Made by a program: the position numbers and the translations under genes
Shown: positions 55,329 to 64,000 of the stretch, one piece after another
How the letters are laid out: each line of letters begins with the position of its first letter
Position numbering within the stretch: the first letter of the stretch is position 1
NCBI RefSeq assembly: GCF_000583655.1
Contig: NZ_BAKI01000006.1
Coordinates: 1 to 64,000, forward strand
Direction of reading: 5' to 3'
From: Lentilactobacillus farraginis DSM 18382 = JCM 14108
GTDB lineage: Bacteria; Bacillota; Bacilli; Lactobacillales; Lactobacillaceae
Length of the DNA: 64,000 nucleotides
The notes under the pieces: model-generated
The model's input: the letters and a program-made list of their open reading frames with translations, nothing else
Database searches by the model: none
Told to the model about the DNA's origin: nothing

Positions 55329-56065
55329 TTTATCAGGAATTCGCCGAGTTTTATGATGACTTATTCGACGAAAAATTATACGATCAGTGGTTTGCCTATA
55401 CGACCAAGCGGATTCAGCCAACCGGTCAACTGCTGGATCTGGCTTGCGGCACCGGCCGATTGGCTGTAAAGCTTGCCCAAGCTGGTTATTCGGTGGCTGG
55501 CGCAGACTTATCGGAAAATATGCTGAGTATGGCTGATCAACGGGCGCGGGAAGCGGGACAGCAAATTTCATTTTTTCAGGCAGATATGCGTTCTTTAGAC
55601 GGTTTGGCTGATTATAATGGCATTACCTGTTTTGATGATTCTTTGTGTTACTTGGAAACGACGGCTGATTTACAACAGACCTTTACTCAAATTTTTGAAC
55701 ATTTGAAAGCGGGCGGTCATTTTTTGTTCGATGTGATTACACCATATCAAACGGACGAAGTTTATCCCGGTTATATGTATAATTTTCAGGACGATGACCG
55801 GGCTTTTATGTGGACCAGCTATGCTTCAGAGAACGTTGCTCACGGTATTGAACACGAGTTAACATTCTTTCTTTATGATAGTCAAAAAGATGCTTATGAC
55901 GCTTATAATGAGCTTCACAAAGAACGGACCTATCCGGTTGAAGCATATCGCCAGCTGTTAAATAAAGCCGGCTTTTTAAATATTGAGGTAACGACTGATT
56001 TTGGCCGGGCACCTTTTGAAAAAAAAGTCAAAAGATGGTTGTTCGCTTGTGAGAAGGGGTATTAA
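55325..56065 (+). CDS. yqeM: SAM-dependent methyltransferase YqeM-like
   Basis: 246 residues. Class I methyltransferase with motif I LLDLACGTGRLAVKLA, motif II AGADLSENML and FFQADMRSL. Substrate unknown. It lies in the conserved yqe cluster between rsfS and ylbM, starting inside the rsfS stop (ATGA-type overlap). Confidence 0.85.
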   Translation: MIYQEFAEFYDDLFDEKLYDQWFAYTTKRIQPTGQLLDLACGTGRLAVKLAQAGYSVAGADLSENMLSMADQRAREAGQQISFFQADMRSLDGLADYNGITCFDDSLCYLETTADLQQTFTQIFEHLKAGGHFLFDVITPYQTDEVYPGYMYNFQDDDRAFMWTSYASENVAHGIEHELTFFLYDSQKDAYDAYNELHKERTYPVEAYRQLLNKAGFLNIEVTTDFGRAPFEKKVKRWLFACEKGY

Positions 56066-56066
56066 A

Positions 56067-57202
56067 ATGCTGCAGGCGGTTGGGATTATTTCAGAATATA
56101 ATCCATTTCATAATGGGCATTTGTATCAATTAAAACAAGCGAAAAGTCGGACCGGTGCTGACGTCGCGATTGCCGTCATGAGTGGTAACTGGCTGCAGCG
56201 GGGCGAACCCGCATTATATGACAAGTGGGCTCGAGCTCAAGCGGCTTTGGAAAGCGGGGTGGACGTAGTGATTGAACTGCCGTTCTATTCGGCGGTTCAA
56301 CCATCGCATATTTTTTCAGCCGGGGCAGTCAGGTTGATTTCGGCGATGAATTGTCATTGGCTGGCTTTTGGTGTTGAGACCCTGGTGTTGATTATCAAAC
56401 GTTAATTGAAAATCAGCCACGAAAAGACAACTCATTTAAACAATTTGATCGGCCTTACGCATCCATCTTTCAAGAATATCTGTATCAAAAAACGGGCATT
56501 CGGTTGGATCAACCCAATGATATTTTGGCCTTTGGTTATGCCAATGCCAACGCTGATTTGGGCTATCCGCTGACGTTGGTACCAATCAAGCGGGTTGGCA
56601 GTAATCATAATGATAAGCAGCTGACAACGGGGGTTATTTCCAGCGCATCTGCGATTAGGAATTCGCTTAAAAAAGATCGGGTTCAGTTAGCCGAAAAATT
56701 TGTGCCGAAAGCTTCGCAGCACTTAATTAATACGGATTCAATGATCACTTGGGAACAATTTTGGCCGCTCCTAAGATTTGAACTGATTGAAGCGCCAATT
56801 GGACAGCTGCAAAAAATTTATCAAATGACGGAAGGAATTGAATATCGCCTGAAACAGGCCGCAATTGAAGCAAAAACTTTTCCTGAATTTTTACATTTGG
56901 TGAAAACAAAGCGTTATACTTACACTAGGATTCAAAGATTATGCTGTTACGTGCTGCTGCACGCAACAGCTGCCGAGATGCTGCTGAATCCCCAATATAT
57001 TCGTTTGCTGGGGTGTACGGGCTTGGGAAGGCGTTATTTGAATCAGATAAAGCGTTCTTTGAAATTACCCATGATTTCCAAAGTGAATCAGGAAACGGTC
57101 GCTACTTTGGTCGGTCTTGATTTTAAAGCGGGCATGTTAACCGAAATGACGAACGGCCGTCATCAGGACTTCTATAAACACCCGATTATTCTTGAAAATT
57201 AG
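56067..57202 (+). pseudogene. ylbM: nucleotidyltransferase YlbM/TmcAL-like, frameshifted
   Basis: The family makes N4-acetylcytidine in elongator tRNA-Met. The first part has AVGIISEYNPFHNGHL with the HxGH nucleotidyltransferase motif, and VAVMSGNWLQRGEPAL. At the C-run 56380-56382 one C is missing; with it, FGVETPGVDYQTLIENQP reads through. After that come GYANANADLG, VKRVGSNHND-type and ISSASAIR(NSLK) motifs. Joined length is about 378 residues. Start ATG follows AAGGGG one base after yqeM. Confidence 0.85.
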
Positions 57203-57227
57203 CCTAATGACTATCAAGCAAAACACC

Positions 57228-57256
57228 TTGACAAGCGTTTTTGTTGCCGGTATAAT
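57228..57256 (+). promoter_or_regulatory. consensus promoter of yceD-rpmF
   Basis: Exact TTGACA (57228-57233) and TATAAT (57251-57256) with a 17-bp spacer, 27 bp before the yceD start. It is the only perfect sigma-A promoter I noted in the window. Confidence 0.9.
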
Positions 57257-57283
57257 GAATTTTGTTGCATTGGAGGAATTACA

Positions 57284-57838
57284 TTGAAGTGGTTTTTTAA
57301 GGATTTACAAAAGTACTCCGATACAGATCCGTTCACGTTTAATGAAGTTCTTGATATTAAAAAGGAATTGTTGGATCGATATGCCGATGAGGTAATTGAT
57401 GCAACCAGTTTTAAGATTGATGGGACTGCATTTTCAGACCGTGGCGACGTGATTGTCGATACGCACATTGTAGGTAAGTTGGTTGTTCCTTCTTCAAGAT
57501 CTTTGACGCCGGTTGAGCTGCCATTGGATTTTGCGGTTGAGGAATATTATGTACCTTCAAAGGCCGCTGAGTCCAGATATGAAAAGGATGATGTTGTTTT
57601 TATTCTTGATGAGGACGATGAGGTCGATATCCGTTCAGCGGTAATTGATAACGTGATTCTGCATATTCCTATGCACATTTTGTCTCCTGAAGAAAAAGCG
57701 GGGAAACCGATGCCGAGTGGTGACGATTGGAAGGTTCTTTCAGTTGATGACTACGCGGATCAGAAGGCAGAATTAAAAACAGTTGATCCACGTCTGGCAA
57801 AATTAAAGAACTTTTTTAAAGATCAGGATTCTAATTAG
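57284..57838 (+). CDS. yceD: YceD/DUF177 family protein
   Basis: 184 residues from a TTG start eight bases after GGAGG. The DUF177 core is seen as CRGDVIVD-like FSDRGDVIVDTHIVGKL, followed by acidic stretches (DEDDEVDIRSAVIDNVILHIP) and a C-terminal DPRLAKLKNFF. The cysteines found in many homologues are absent. The gene is conserved upstream of rpmF and linked to 23S rRNA/50S maturation in plants and bacteria. Confidence 0.88.
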   Translation: MKWFFKDLQKYSDTDPFTFNEVLDIKKELLDRYADEVIDATSFKIDGTAFSDRGDVIVDTHIVGKLVVPSSRSLTPVELPLDFAVEEYYVPSKAAESRYEKDDVVFILDEDDEVDIRSAVIDNVILHIPMHILSPEEKAGKPMPSGDDWKVLSVDDYADQKAELKTVDPRLAKLKNFFKDQDSN

Positions 57839-57889
57839 CTGGACTTAAAAATTCACTAGTGGATATTTTAGTTATGAGGAGGGAAAGAC

Positions 57890-58063
57890 ATGGCAACACC
57901 AGCACGTAGAACTTCAAAAGCCAGAAAACGGATGCGTCGCGGTCACATTAAGTTGCAGACTCCTAACTTGAGTCTCGACCCAAGAACCGGCGAATACACA
58001 TTACCACATCACGTTTCACTATCTGGTATGTATAAAGGCCGTAAGGTTTTGAAGAACAAGTAA
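57890..58063 (+). CDS. rpmF: ribosomal protein L32 (bL32), zinc-free form
   Basis: 57 residues, too short for many ORF finders: [19 protein letters not shown]..., then [17 protein letters not shown] and [17 protein letters not shown] precedes the ATG. The two CxxC zinc motifs of the C+ form are missing, so this is the C- type used under zinc limitation in genomes with both; whether a C+ copy exists elsewhere is unknown. Co-transcribed with yceD. Confidence 0.95.
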   Translation: MATPARRTSKARKRMRRGHIKLQTPNLSLDPRTGEYTLPHHVSLSGMYKGRKVLKNK

Positions 58064-58071
58064 AATAAAGA

Positions 58072-58112
58072 AAGCAGTTTAGAACGCCATGGATTCTAAA
58101 TTGCTTTTTTTA
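58072..58112 (+). terminator. terminator of rpmF
   Basis: AAGCAGTTTAGAA pairs with TTCTAAATTGCTT, followed by a run of T. Confidence 0.88.
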
Positions 58113-58227
58113 TGTCCAAAATTGTCTCAGTTATCGTGATAGTAAAAAAGATGCCAACGAAAAATTTTTTCATTGGCATCGATTATATTAACGAACGTTT
58201 TTCAAAATTGTTTGATGAGAAGAGCCA

Positions 58228-59242
58228 TTATTTAGTGAAATCGACAACCATCCGGCCAACGATTTTATTTTGTTTCATTTCATTGATAATATCGTTTACT
58301 TCTCTAGTCGACGAGTCTTAACGATTGGCTTAACTTTGCCTTCAGCACCAAATTGGAAAGTTTCGGCAAGGTCTTGGCGGGTTCCAACCAGTGAACCGGC
58401 TACTTGAATCCCGTCTAAAACGGTCTTATCGATGTTAAGCGCATATCACCCTTTGGAAGTGCAACGGCAACCAACCGGCCATCGGGACGCAATGCGTTAA
58501 CAGAAGTTGTGAAAGCTTCTGTTGTAACTGCTGTAATTTGAGCATTGTGAACACCGCCGACTTTCTTTTGGATCTGTTCGGCAACATCTGGATCATGACG
58601 GTTAATAGTGATGTCGGCACCGTTTTCTTTAGCGGCGTTTAACTTATCTTCATTACCATCAACGGCAATCACGTGGGCGCCAAAGACATTGTGTGCAAAT
58701 TGCACAGCCAGGTTCCCCAGACCACCGGCACCAACAACTTCGACCCATTGACCAGGGCGGGTTTGACCAACCTTGAGGGCTTTATACATGGTAACCCCGG
58801 CACAAGTTAATGATGTTGCTTCTACAGGATCCAAGCCTTCAGGGACTTTAACCGCGTAGTTGGCCGGTACAATTACTTGTTCAGCCATTGCACCATCAAC
58901 AGAGAAGCCTGAATTTTGGACGTTTCGGCACAGTGTTTCACGACCGGTTGTACAATATTCACAGTGACCGCAACCTTTATAGAACCAGGCGATGGAAACC
59001 CGGTCACCAATCTTCAAGTTATCAACGTCATCAGCAACTTGAATAACTCTTCCGACACCTTCGTGACCAATGATCCGGCCGGGTACTTTGCCGAAATCGC
59101 CGGCGGCAACGTGAAGATCTGTGTGACATAATCCACAATATTCAACTTTTACCAGGGCCTCGCCTTGGTGGATTGGGCGCAATTGAACATCTTTAATATC
59201 AACGTAACCATCAACTGGGTCCCTAACAACTGCTGCTTTCAT
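58228..59242 (-). pseudogene. adhP: zinc-dependent alcohol dehydrogenase (AdhP type), two frameshifts
   Basis: Medium-chain zinc alcohol dehydrogenase that interconverts ethanol and acetaldehyde with NAD. Catalytic zinc ligands are Cys in YCGLCHTDLH and the His-Glu of GHEGVG. The structural zinc site is CGHCEYC plus a further Cys, and the NAD motif is GAGGLGNLA. Two one-base losses lie near 58435 ([18 protein letters not shown] across it, an A-run) and near 58300-58304 ([13 protein letters not shown] across it). Repaired, it is 338 residues ending MVVDFTK, the normal length. Both slips sit in the last 80 codons. Confidence 0.88.
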
Positions 59243-59491
59243 TTAATAAATCATCCTTTTTGTAATTTATTTTCAAACAAGTTCATTATAAGCAAGAAAG
59301 TGATTTGATTCAAGTGAAAAAGTGAACATATTAACCAAAAAAGAAAACTTTTTTTCAAAGTTTAAGATTATTTCGAATTTTTAAACTACTTCACTACTTT
59401 TCTTACAACTATGGTAAAATGAGAATTATGTTAAAATGTTTTAAGGTGCAATAATAAATAAATTAAGATAATTTAGGAGAGCTGATTATTT

Positions 59492-60178
59492 ATGAGTCGA
59501 ATTTTGATAATTGAGGACGAAAAGAATTTGGCGCGTTTCGTCGAACTGGAATTAAAACACGAAGGTTATGACACTCAAGTTGAGTTAAACGGTCGAACGG
59601 GTCTTCAAGCAGCATTGGATGAGAATTTCGATGTTATTTTGTTGGATCTGATGCTTCCGGAATTGAATGGTATGGAAGTTGCCCGTCGGCTTCGTGAAAA
59701 GAAGAATACGCCGATCATTATGATGACTGCCAGAGATTCTGTTATCGACCGGGTTTCCGGATTTGATCATGGCGCTGATGATTATATCGTGAAGCCCTTT
59801 GCAATTGAAGAGCTTTTAGCCAGAATTCGGGCATTATTACGTCGAATTCAAATTGAAAACGATCAGCAGAAGAACAGCAAAAAATCGGTTACTTTTAAAG
59901 ATCTGACAATCGAAAAGGAAAGCCGGATTGTCCGTCGTGGTGATGAAGTTATCAATTTAACCAAGCGTGAATATGAATTACTATTAACGTTGATGGAAAA
60001 TGTTGACGTCGTTTTGGCTCGGGATGTTCTGTTAACCAAGGTATGGGGCTATGACTCAGAAGTCGAAACCAACGTGGTTGATGTTTACATTAGGTACTTA
60101 CGAAACAAGATCGATCGTCCTGGTGAAAATAGCTATATCCAAACTGTAAGAGGGACCGGGTATGTGATGCGGTCATGA
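59492..60178 (+). CDS. arlR: response regulator, ArlR-like
   Basis: 228 residues, OmpR family. Receiver with IEDE at 7-10, Asp52 (LLDLMLPE) and Lys of VKPF; winged helix with GTGYVMR end. Sequence feel and the partner kinase's large sensor domain fit the ArlRS/LisRK group that controls adhesion, autolysis and stress in Firmicutes. Start after AGGAGAG. Overlaps the kinase by four bases. Confidence 0.85.
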   Translation: MSRILIIEDEKNLARFVELELKHEGYDTQVELNGRTGLQAALDENFDVILLDLMLPELNGMEVARRLREKKNTPIIMMTARDSVIDRVSGFDHGADDYIVKPFAIEELLARIRALLRRIQIENDQQKNSKKSVTFKDLTIEKESRIVRRGDEVINLTKREYELLLTLMENVDVVLARDVLLTKVWGYDSEVETNVVDVYIRYLRNKIDRPGENSYIQTVRGTGYVMRS

Positions 60179-61740
60179 CCCAAACCGATAATCAGTCTGG
60201 GAAACGCAAAATTTCGTTAAAGTGGAAATGGGCTTTTTTTACCTCGATCGGTGTTTTGGCAATTGTAATTGCTTTTTCAGTATTAATCTTTAATCGTTTT
60301 ACCAATGTGTTGCTTGAACAGGAACGAATGCACATTGATAACACGCTTTCAACGGTTTCCTCAAGGTTGACCAACTATGCTTCTCCGCTATCAAAGGGGG
60401 ATGTTGAGCGGTACTTACGGCCCTCGTTGAATAGTGAAGCGTCTCAGGATAACGACAGCAACATTTATTCTGATTCGTTAATCGTTAATTTTTCAAGGGA
60501 TAATATTCTGGTTAATGTATACAGTGTTGGCGGAAAGCGACTGTTTGAATCAAAAAAGAATATGTCCAAGTTTAACGCTTCGACAAAGCGACGGATTATG
60601 ACAACCCGCCAAAACGGTAAGAACGTGTTGGTGGGGATTGAACCACTGCATGCGAAGAAGAATGGCTCTCTGATTGGTTACGCGCAGGTCATTGATGAAC
60701 TGAGTAGTTATCGGCAGACAGCCAGAAAACTTGGTGTAATTTTAGCGATTCTGGTGTTAATTTCTGTTTTGGTTTCTCTAATTTTGGCTTATTTGTTGGT
60801 TGCCGAGCTATTGCGGCCAATTAACCAAATCCAGGAAACCATCAACAAGGTTAAAACCGATCCGGATTCTGATGCGCGGGTTCCTGATTTGAAAAGTCAT
60901 GATGAATTGTCGGATTTGGCTGATCTTTTAAATAGTATGTTGGATCAGACTCGCCGTTATATTGACCAACAACAGCAATTTGTCGAAGATGTCTCCCATG
61001 AATTGCGAACGCCGGTGGCAGTTATCCAAGGTCATATCGATATGTTGCTCCGGTGGGGTAAAGATGATCCGGAAGTTTTGGAAGAATCATTGAAAGCGTC
61101 TCTTCAGGAAACCAAACGCATGAAAAGTTTGGTTTCGGAAATGTTGGATCTGTCTCGTGCTGAACAGGTTGAATTAAACTATGGTGAAGAGATAACCAAT
61201 GTCAATGAGGTCTTTGCACAAGTTTATAACGATTTTAAGATGATCCATCCCGACTTTACGTTTACTTTTGATGACGATACGAATGATAATGTGTACGTGC
61301 AGATTTATCGAAATCATTTGGAACAGGTTTTGGTTATCTTATTGGATAATGCGATTAAATATTCCGAAAAGCGAAAAGAAGTTCACATGTCGTTGTCGAC
61401 ATCGATGTCGATGGTTAATATTGCGATTCAGGATTTTGGTGAAGGCATCTCCCAAGAAGATATCAACAAAGTTTTTAATCGCTTTTATCGGGTCGATAAA
61501 GCCAGAAGCCGAGATAAGGGGGGCAACGGCTTAGGCCTTTCAATCGCTCATCGGTTAGTGGAAGCTTATCATGGTAACATTTCAATTGAAAGTTCATTGG
61601 GATATGGTTCAATCTTCCAAATTAACTTGCCAATCGTTAAAAATATGCCTGATGAAGATAAAGACGATGAAGATACTTCGGTAGCCAAGCCGGATCAAAC
61701 TGCTGATTCGGATCAGGATAATGGCTCACAATTAAAATAG
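60175..61740 (+). CDS. arlS: sensor histidine kinase, ArlS-like
   Basis: 521 residues. Two membrane helices (about 18-40 and 188-210) around an extracellular domain of about 150 residues, HAMP, H-box VEDVSHELRTPVAVI with His275, N-box LDNAIKYS, GNGLGLSIAH G-box. An acidic, Asp/Glu-rich tail of about 40 residues extends beyond the kinase core. It is longer than the staphylococcal ArlS. Terminator follows. Confidence 0.85.
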   Translation: MTQTDNQSGKRKISLKWKWAFFTSIGVLAIVIAFSVLIFNRFTNVLLEQERMHIDNTLSTVSSRLTNYASPLSKGDVERYLRPSLNSEASQDNDSNIYSDSLIVNFSRDNILVNVYSVGGKRLFESKKNMSKFNASTKRRIMTTRQNGKNVLVGIEPLHAKKNGSLIGYAQVIDELSSYRQTARKLGVILAILVLISVLVSLILAYLLVAELLRPINQIQETINKVKTDPDSDARVPDLKSHDELSDLADLLNSMLDQTRRYIDQQQQFVEDVSHELRTPVAVIQGHIDMLLRWGKDDPEVLEESLKASLQETKRMKSLVSEMLDLSRAEQVELNYGEEITNVNEVFAQVYNDFKMIHPDFTFTFDDDTNDNVYVQIYRNHLEQVLVILLDNAIKYSEKRKEVHMSLSTSMSMVNIAIQDFGEGISQEDINKVFNRFYRVDKARSRDKGGNGLGLSIAHRLVEAYHGNISIESSLGYGSIFQINLPIVKNMPDEDKDDEDTSVAKPDQTADSDQDNGSQLK

Positions 61741-61764
61741 CGCGTTAACTGCGTTCATAAAGAC

Positions 61765-61824
61765 AAAAAAGATGTTGGAATTTTTTGAGGTATGCCTCAA
61801 TTTTTCCAACATCTTTTTCTTTAA
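61765..61824. terminator. bidirectional terminator between arlS and yidC
   Basis: AAAAAAGATGTTGGAA pairs with TTCCAACATCTTTTT, with an inner TTGAGG/CCTCAA stem. Convergent genes on both sides. Confidence 0.88.
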
Positions 61825-61850
61825 AGTGCAAACAACGAGTTTATTTAATT

Positions 61851-62888
61851 TTATTTTTGATGATGATTTTGTTGCTTACCAGCATTACGCTGCCGATTAT
61901 TTCGAGCCGGCTGGTTGCTTGACTTGTTTTTAATCGATTGGTTAGAAGCTGAACTTGATTTTTCCGGCTTTTGAGAATTCATTTGCTGCTTACCGGTATT
62001 TCGTTGCCGATTGCGGTTGTGAATTGTTTTTTGAGTTGCAGCCGGATCAGACTTGTTAACAGATGTTTTGGGCATCAGGTCATCAACCGTTACCGGCTTT
62101 TTACCTGCCATTTCTTTGGCAATTCGTTTACGAATTCCTGGCCGGTAAAGGTTCATAATTAGAGTCTGCAGGCAGGCAAACAAACCGCCGATAAAGAAAT
62201 AGATTCCCAACCCGGCTGGTGCCGAGAGCGTAAACAACAGAATCATAATCGGGCTCATTAACATCATGGCCCCCATTTGTTTCTTTTGAGCTGTAGGGGT
62301 TCCCAACATCATTAGATAACCCTGGAGTAGATAGGACAGAAAAGATAGGACGGCTAAAAGCCAGCTGGTTTGTCCCAGTCGAATCCCCATAAAGACGGTG
62401 TGTGACAATTCCGGCGAATATCGAATCGCTGCGTATAGGGCTGTAAAAATCGGCATTTGAATAAGTAACGGCAGACAGCCAATACCACCTGTCATTGAAA
62501 TATTGTTTTGTCGGTAAAGTGCCATCATAGCTTGACTGGCGGCTGCTTGTTCTTCTGGTGTTTTAGCAGCTTTTTGTCGTTGCTGCAGTTCACGCATTTG
62601 CGGGCGAATCATTTGCATGCGTTCCTGTTGAATTGTTGAACTTTTCATTTGGCGAACCATAATCGGCAGTAGAAACATTCGAACAATCACAGTCAATACA
62701 ACAATTGCCCAGCCGTAACTGCCGACAAGTTGGGCAATTGCTTCCATAATTGACTGAGCCGGACGGGCAAGATAATCATAGACCAGTCCATATGGTTTGC
62801 CTGATTTGGTGGTCTGGACACAACCACTGAGTAGTAACGCCATTCCGGAAAGTGCGCCGAATGTCGTTATGCGCTTTAAATTTTTCAT
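61851..62888 (-). CDS. yidC: membrane protein insertase YidC/OxaA
   Basis: 345 residues. A lipoprotein signal with lipobox LLSGC (Cys23) precedes the 60KD_IMP core of five membrane helices: SIMEAIAQLVGSYGWAIVVLTVIVRM, the conserved groove Arg in VRMFLLPIMVRQM, and the GGIGCLPLLIQMPIFTALY segment. The C-terminal tail of about 90 residues is rich in Asn, Gln, Lys and Ser (NRNRQRNTGKQQ repeated), which may contact the ribosome. It inserts membrane proteins with or without SecYEG. Next to acyP on the same strand, 98 bp apart. Confidence 0.93.
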   Translation of the reverse strand: MKNLKRITTFGALSGMALLLSGCVQTTKSGKPYGLVYDYLARPAQSIMEAIAQLVGSYGWAIVVLTVIVRMFLLPIMVRQMKSSTIQQERMQMIRPQMRELQQRQKAAKTPEEQAAASQAMMALYRQNNISMTGGIGCLPLLIQMPIFTALYAAIRYSPELSHTVFMGIRLGQTSWLLAVLSFLSYLLQGYLMMLGTPTAQKKQMGAMMLMSPIMILLFTLSAPAGLGIYFFIGGLFACLQTLIMNLYRPGIRKRIAKEMAGKKPVTVDDLMPKTSVNKSDPAATQKTIHNRNRQRNTGKQQMNSQKPEKSSSASNQSIKNKSSNQPARNNRQRNAGKQQNHHQK

Positions 62889-62986
62889 CGATTAAGACCT
62901 TTCTTTATTAATACATAGACAAATTAAATCTTACTCGATACTGTCCAAGTTTTCAATTTAAATCTGGTCAAACCTCTTAATCTTTA

Positions 62987-63271
62987 TTAATATTTGACAT
63001 TAAAGCCTTTTAGTCTTGATTTCGTTATATAATTAGTAGTGATGGAATGGATTTTAGCGTAAGGGGTTGGTGATTCCTGGATGCGGGCAGCAAATTGGGT
63101 TAGTGACGCCAGTGGGCCTTGTGCTACAATCTCGACTGATCCGTCTGGTTTATTTTGGACCCAGCCGGCAATATTAAAATGTTTGGCTACTTGAATAGTT
63201 GCCCAGCGAAACCCGACACCTTGAACAATCCCGAATACATCTATTTTGACAGTTTTAATTTCTTCATCCAT
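62987..63271 (-). CDS. acyP: acylphosphatase
   Basis: 94 residues from the ATG at 63269-63271 after GAGGTGG; the frame upstream lacks a site. The catalytic Arg in IVQGVGFRWATI and the catalytic Asn in GWVQNKPDGSVEI are both present. It hydrolyses acyl phosphates. The acyP-yidC neighbourhood, divergent from an rRNA methyltransferase gene, is common in Lactobacillales. Confidence 0.92.
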   Translation of the reverse strand: MDEEIKTVKIDVFGIVQGVGFRWATIQVAKHFNIAGWVQNKPDGSVEIVAQGPLASLTQFAARIQESPTPYAKIHSITTNYITKSRLKGFNVKY

Positions 63272-63324
63272 ATTAAACCACCTCACAAATCTATTAACTA
63301 AATTATCATAAAAGGAAGAGCTTA

Positions 63325-64000
63325 ATGCAATCAATTACCTCTAATCAGAATAACCGTGTTAAAACATGGCGGAAGCTGCAATCCAAAAAGGGCCGGTTAA
63401 CTTCCGGACAGTATTTAATTGAGGGTTGGCATATTGTCAATGAAGCAATTAAACACGGTGGCCGGATTAAGGCGCTTATCGTAACCGACGCTGATTTTTT
63501 GGAGCAGCTTCAGTTTGATTCTACTACGGTTGAGACTTATTTAATAACACCGGAAGTTGCCAAACACATTTCCGCTACCGAAACGCCTCAGGGGATTTTT
63601 GCGATTTTAAATACGGCAGATTACCATGAATCAATTCCCGAAAAGCTGGGCGGTTCGTGGCTGATGCTTGATAACATTCAAGATCCTGGTAATATCGGTA
63701 CAATGGTTCGAACGGCAGATGCTGCCGGAATGAATGGGGTTGTCTTTGGTAAAGGGACCGTGGATATTTATAATCCCAAAGTTGTTCGTTCGATGCAGGG
63801 CAGTCAGTTTCATATTCGGTTATTTTCAGGTGACCTCTCGCGGTGGCTTGCAGCGTTTAAGAAGCATAACATTCCGACCTATGGAACCGAATTAAATAAA
63901 CGGGCAATTGCCTATGATAATGCGACACCAACAAAGCAATTTGCATTAATTATGGGGAATGAAGGAAATGGTGTTGCGGCAGATTTACTTGACAAAACGG
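63325..64000 (+). CDS. TrmH/SpoU-family RNA 2'-O-methyltransferase, 3' end outside window
   Basis: The reading frame is open from ATG 63325 (AAGGAAG site) to the window end, 225 codons. The N-terminal substrate-binding L30e-like domain (YLIEGWHIVNEAI) is followed by the SPOUT knot with DNIQDPGNIGTMVRTADAAG, and LIMGNEGNGV near the edge; the last motif lies outside. YsgA/RlmB-type rRNA methyltransferases fit best. The target nucleotide cannot be told. Divergent from acyP. Confidence 0.88.
   Translation, partial: MQSITSNQNNRVKTWRKLQSKKGRLTSGQYLIEGWHIVNEAIKHGGRIKALIVTDADFLEQLQFDSTTVETYLITPEVAKHISATETPQGIFAILNTADYHESIPEKLGGSWLMLDNIQDPGNIGTMVRTADAAGMNGVVFGKGTVDIYNPKVVRSMQGSQFHIRLFSGDLSRWLAAFKKHNIPTYGTELNKRAIAYDNATPTKQFALIMGNEGNGVAADLLDKT

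Noticed and set aside
19878-59242. argS, polA, nadD and others as true pseudogenes with backups elsewhere
   Set aside because: Both halves are fully conserved, no other decay is visible, and the same error type recurs throughout; sequencing error explains all of them more simply.
1-64000. CRISPR array or prophage
   Set aside because: No regularly spaced repeats, cas genes, integrase, portal, terminase or capsid genes seen.

Overview
The window is a low-to-moderate-GC Firmicutes chromosome segment, and gene content and order point to the family Lactobacillaceae. The conserved blocks are ytpR-sftA-murC, polA-mutM-coaE-nrdR-dnaB-dnaI-thrS, infC-rpmI-rplT, yqeG-yqeH-yhbY-nadD-yqeK-rsfS-yqeM-ylbM and yceD-rpmF. 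T-box leaders and a tmRNA whose tag reads AKNNNNSYALAA fit the same family. I do not assign a genus.

Layout. Positions 1-5.3 kb (minus strand) hold a two-component/ABC exporter operon and a CPA1-type cation/proton antiporter with its own promoter and a structured leader RNA. Positions 5.4-14.6 kb are a sparse accessory region that ends exactly at the 3' end of the tmRNA gene: an orphan HicB-like antitoxin, a decayed IS3-family element, a broken membrane protein, a DUF2000 protein, an M23-like protein without signal peptide, an HTH remnant, an IS630-type remnant, an atypical SDR, a DJ-1/PfpI protein and long gene-poor stretches. Positions 14.7-19.5 kb carry ssrA, a HAD phosphatase, a three-gene operon (C39-like pseudo-peptidase, response regulator, histidine kinase), yisL and tRNA-Gly(CCC). 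Positions 19.6-31.9 kb carry T-box-argS, a class A PBP, ylbF, yhaO-yhaN-yhaM, an IS5-family element placed directly after the yhaM stop, prsA and hit. Positions 32-40.7 kb carry ecsAB, trmB, a thioredoxin-like protein, ytpR, sftA, murC and a Bax-inhibitor-1 protein. Positions 40.8-58 kb are the replication, repair, translation and ribosome-assembly block. Positions 58.2-64 kb carry adhP, an ArlRS-like system, yidC, acyP and a truncated trmH-type methyltransferase.

How the genes work together. The right two thirds is a housekeeping backbone: tRNA charging (argS and thrS under T-box control), IF3/L35/L20 under a leader with an attenuator-like terminator, ribosome assembly GTPase and silencing factor, NAD synthesis, DNA replication initiation and repair, cell-wall synthesis and protein secretion/folding. 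Three OmpR-type two-component systems are present.

Three points matter most. First, at least ten genes, including the essential or near-essential argS, nadD and polA, are split by small indels that are almost all single-base deletions. This looks like uncorrected sequencing error rather than biology, so broken genes should be read as probably intact. Second, threonyl-tRNA synthetase has lost all four residues of its editing active site. Third, the antiporter is preceded by a promoter, a multi-stem RNA and a terminator, which is a riboswitch-like arrangement I could not assign to a known class. I found no CRISPR array, prophage or recognisable multi-gene defence island.
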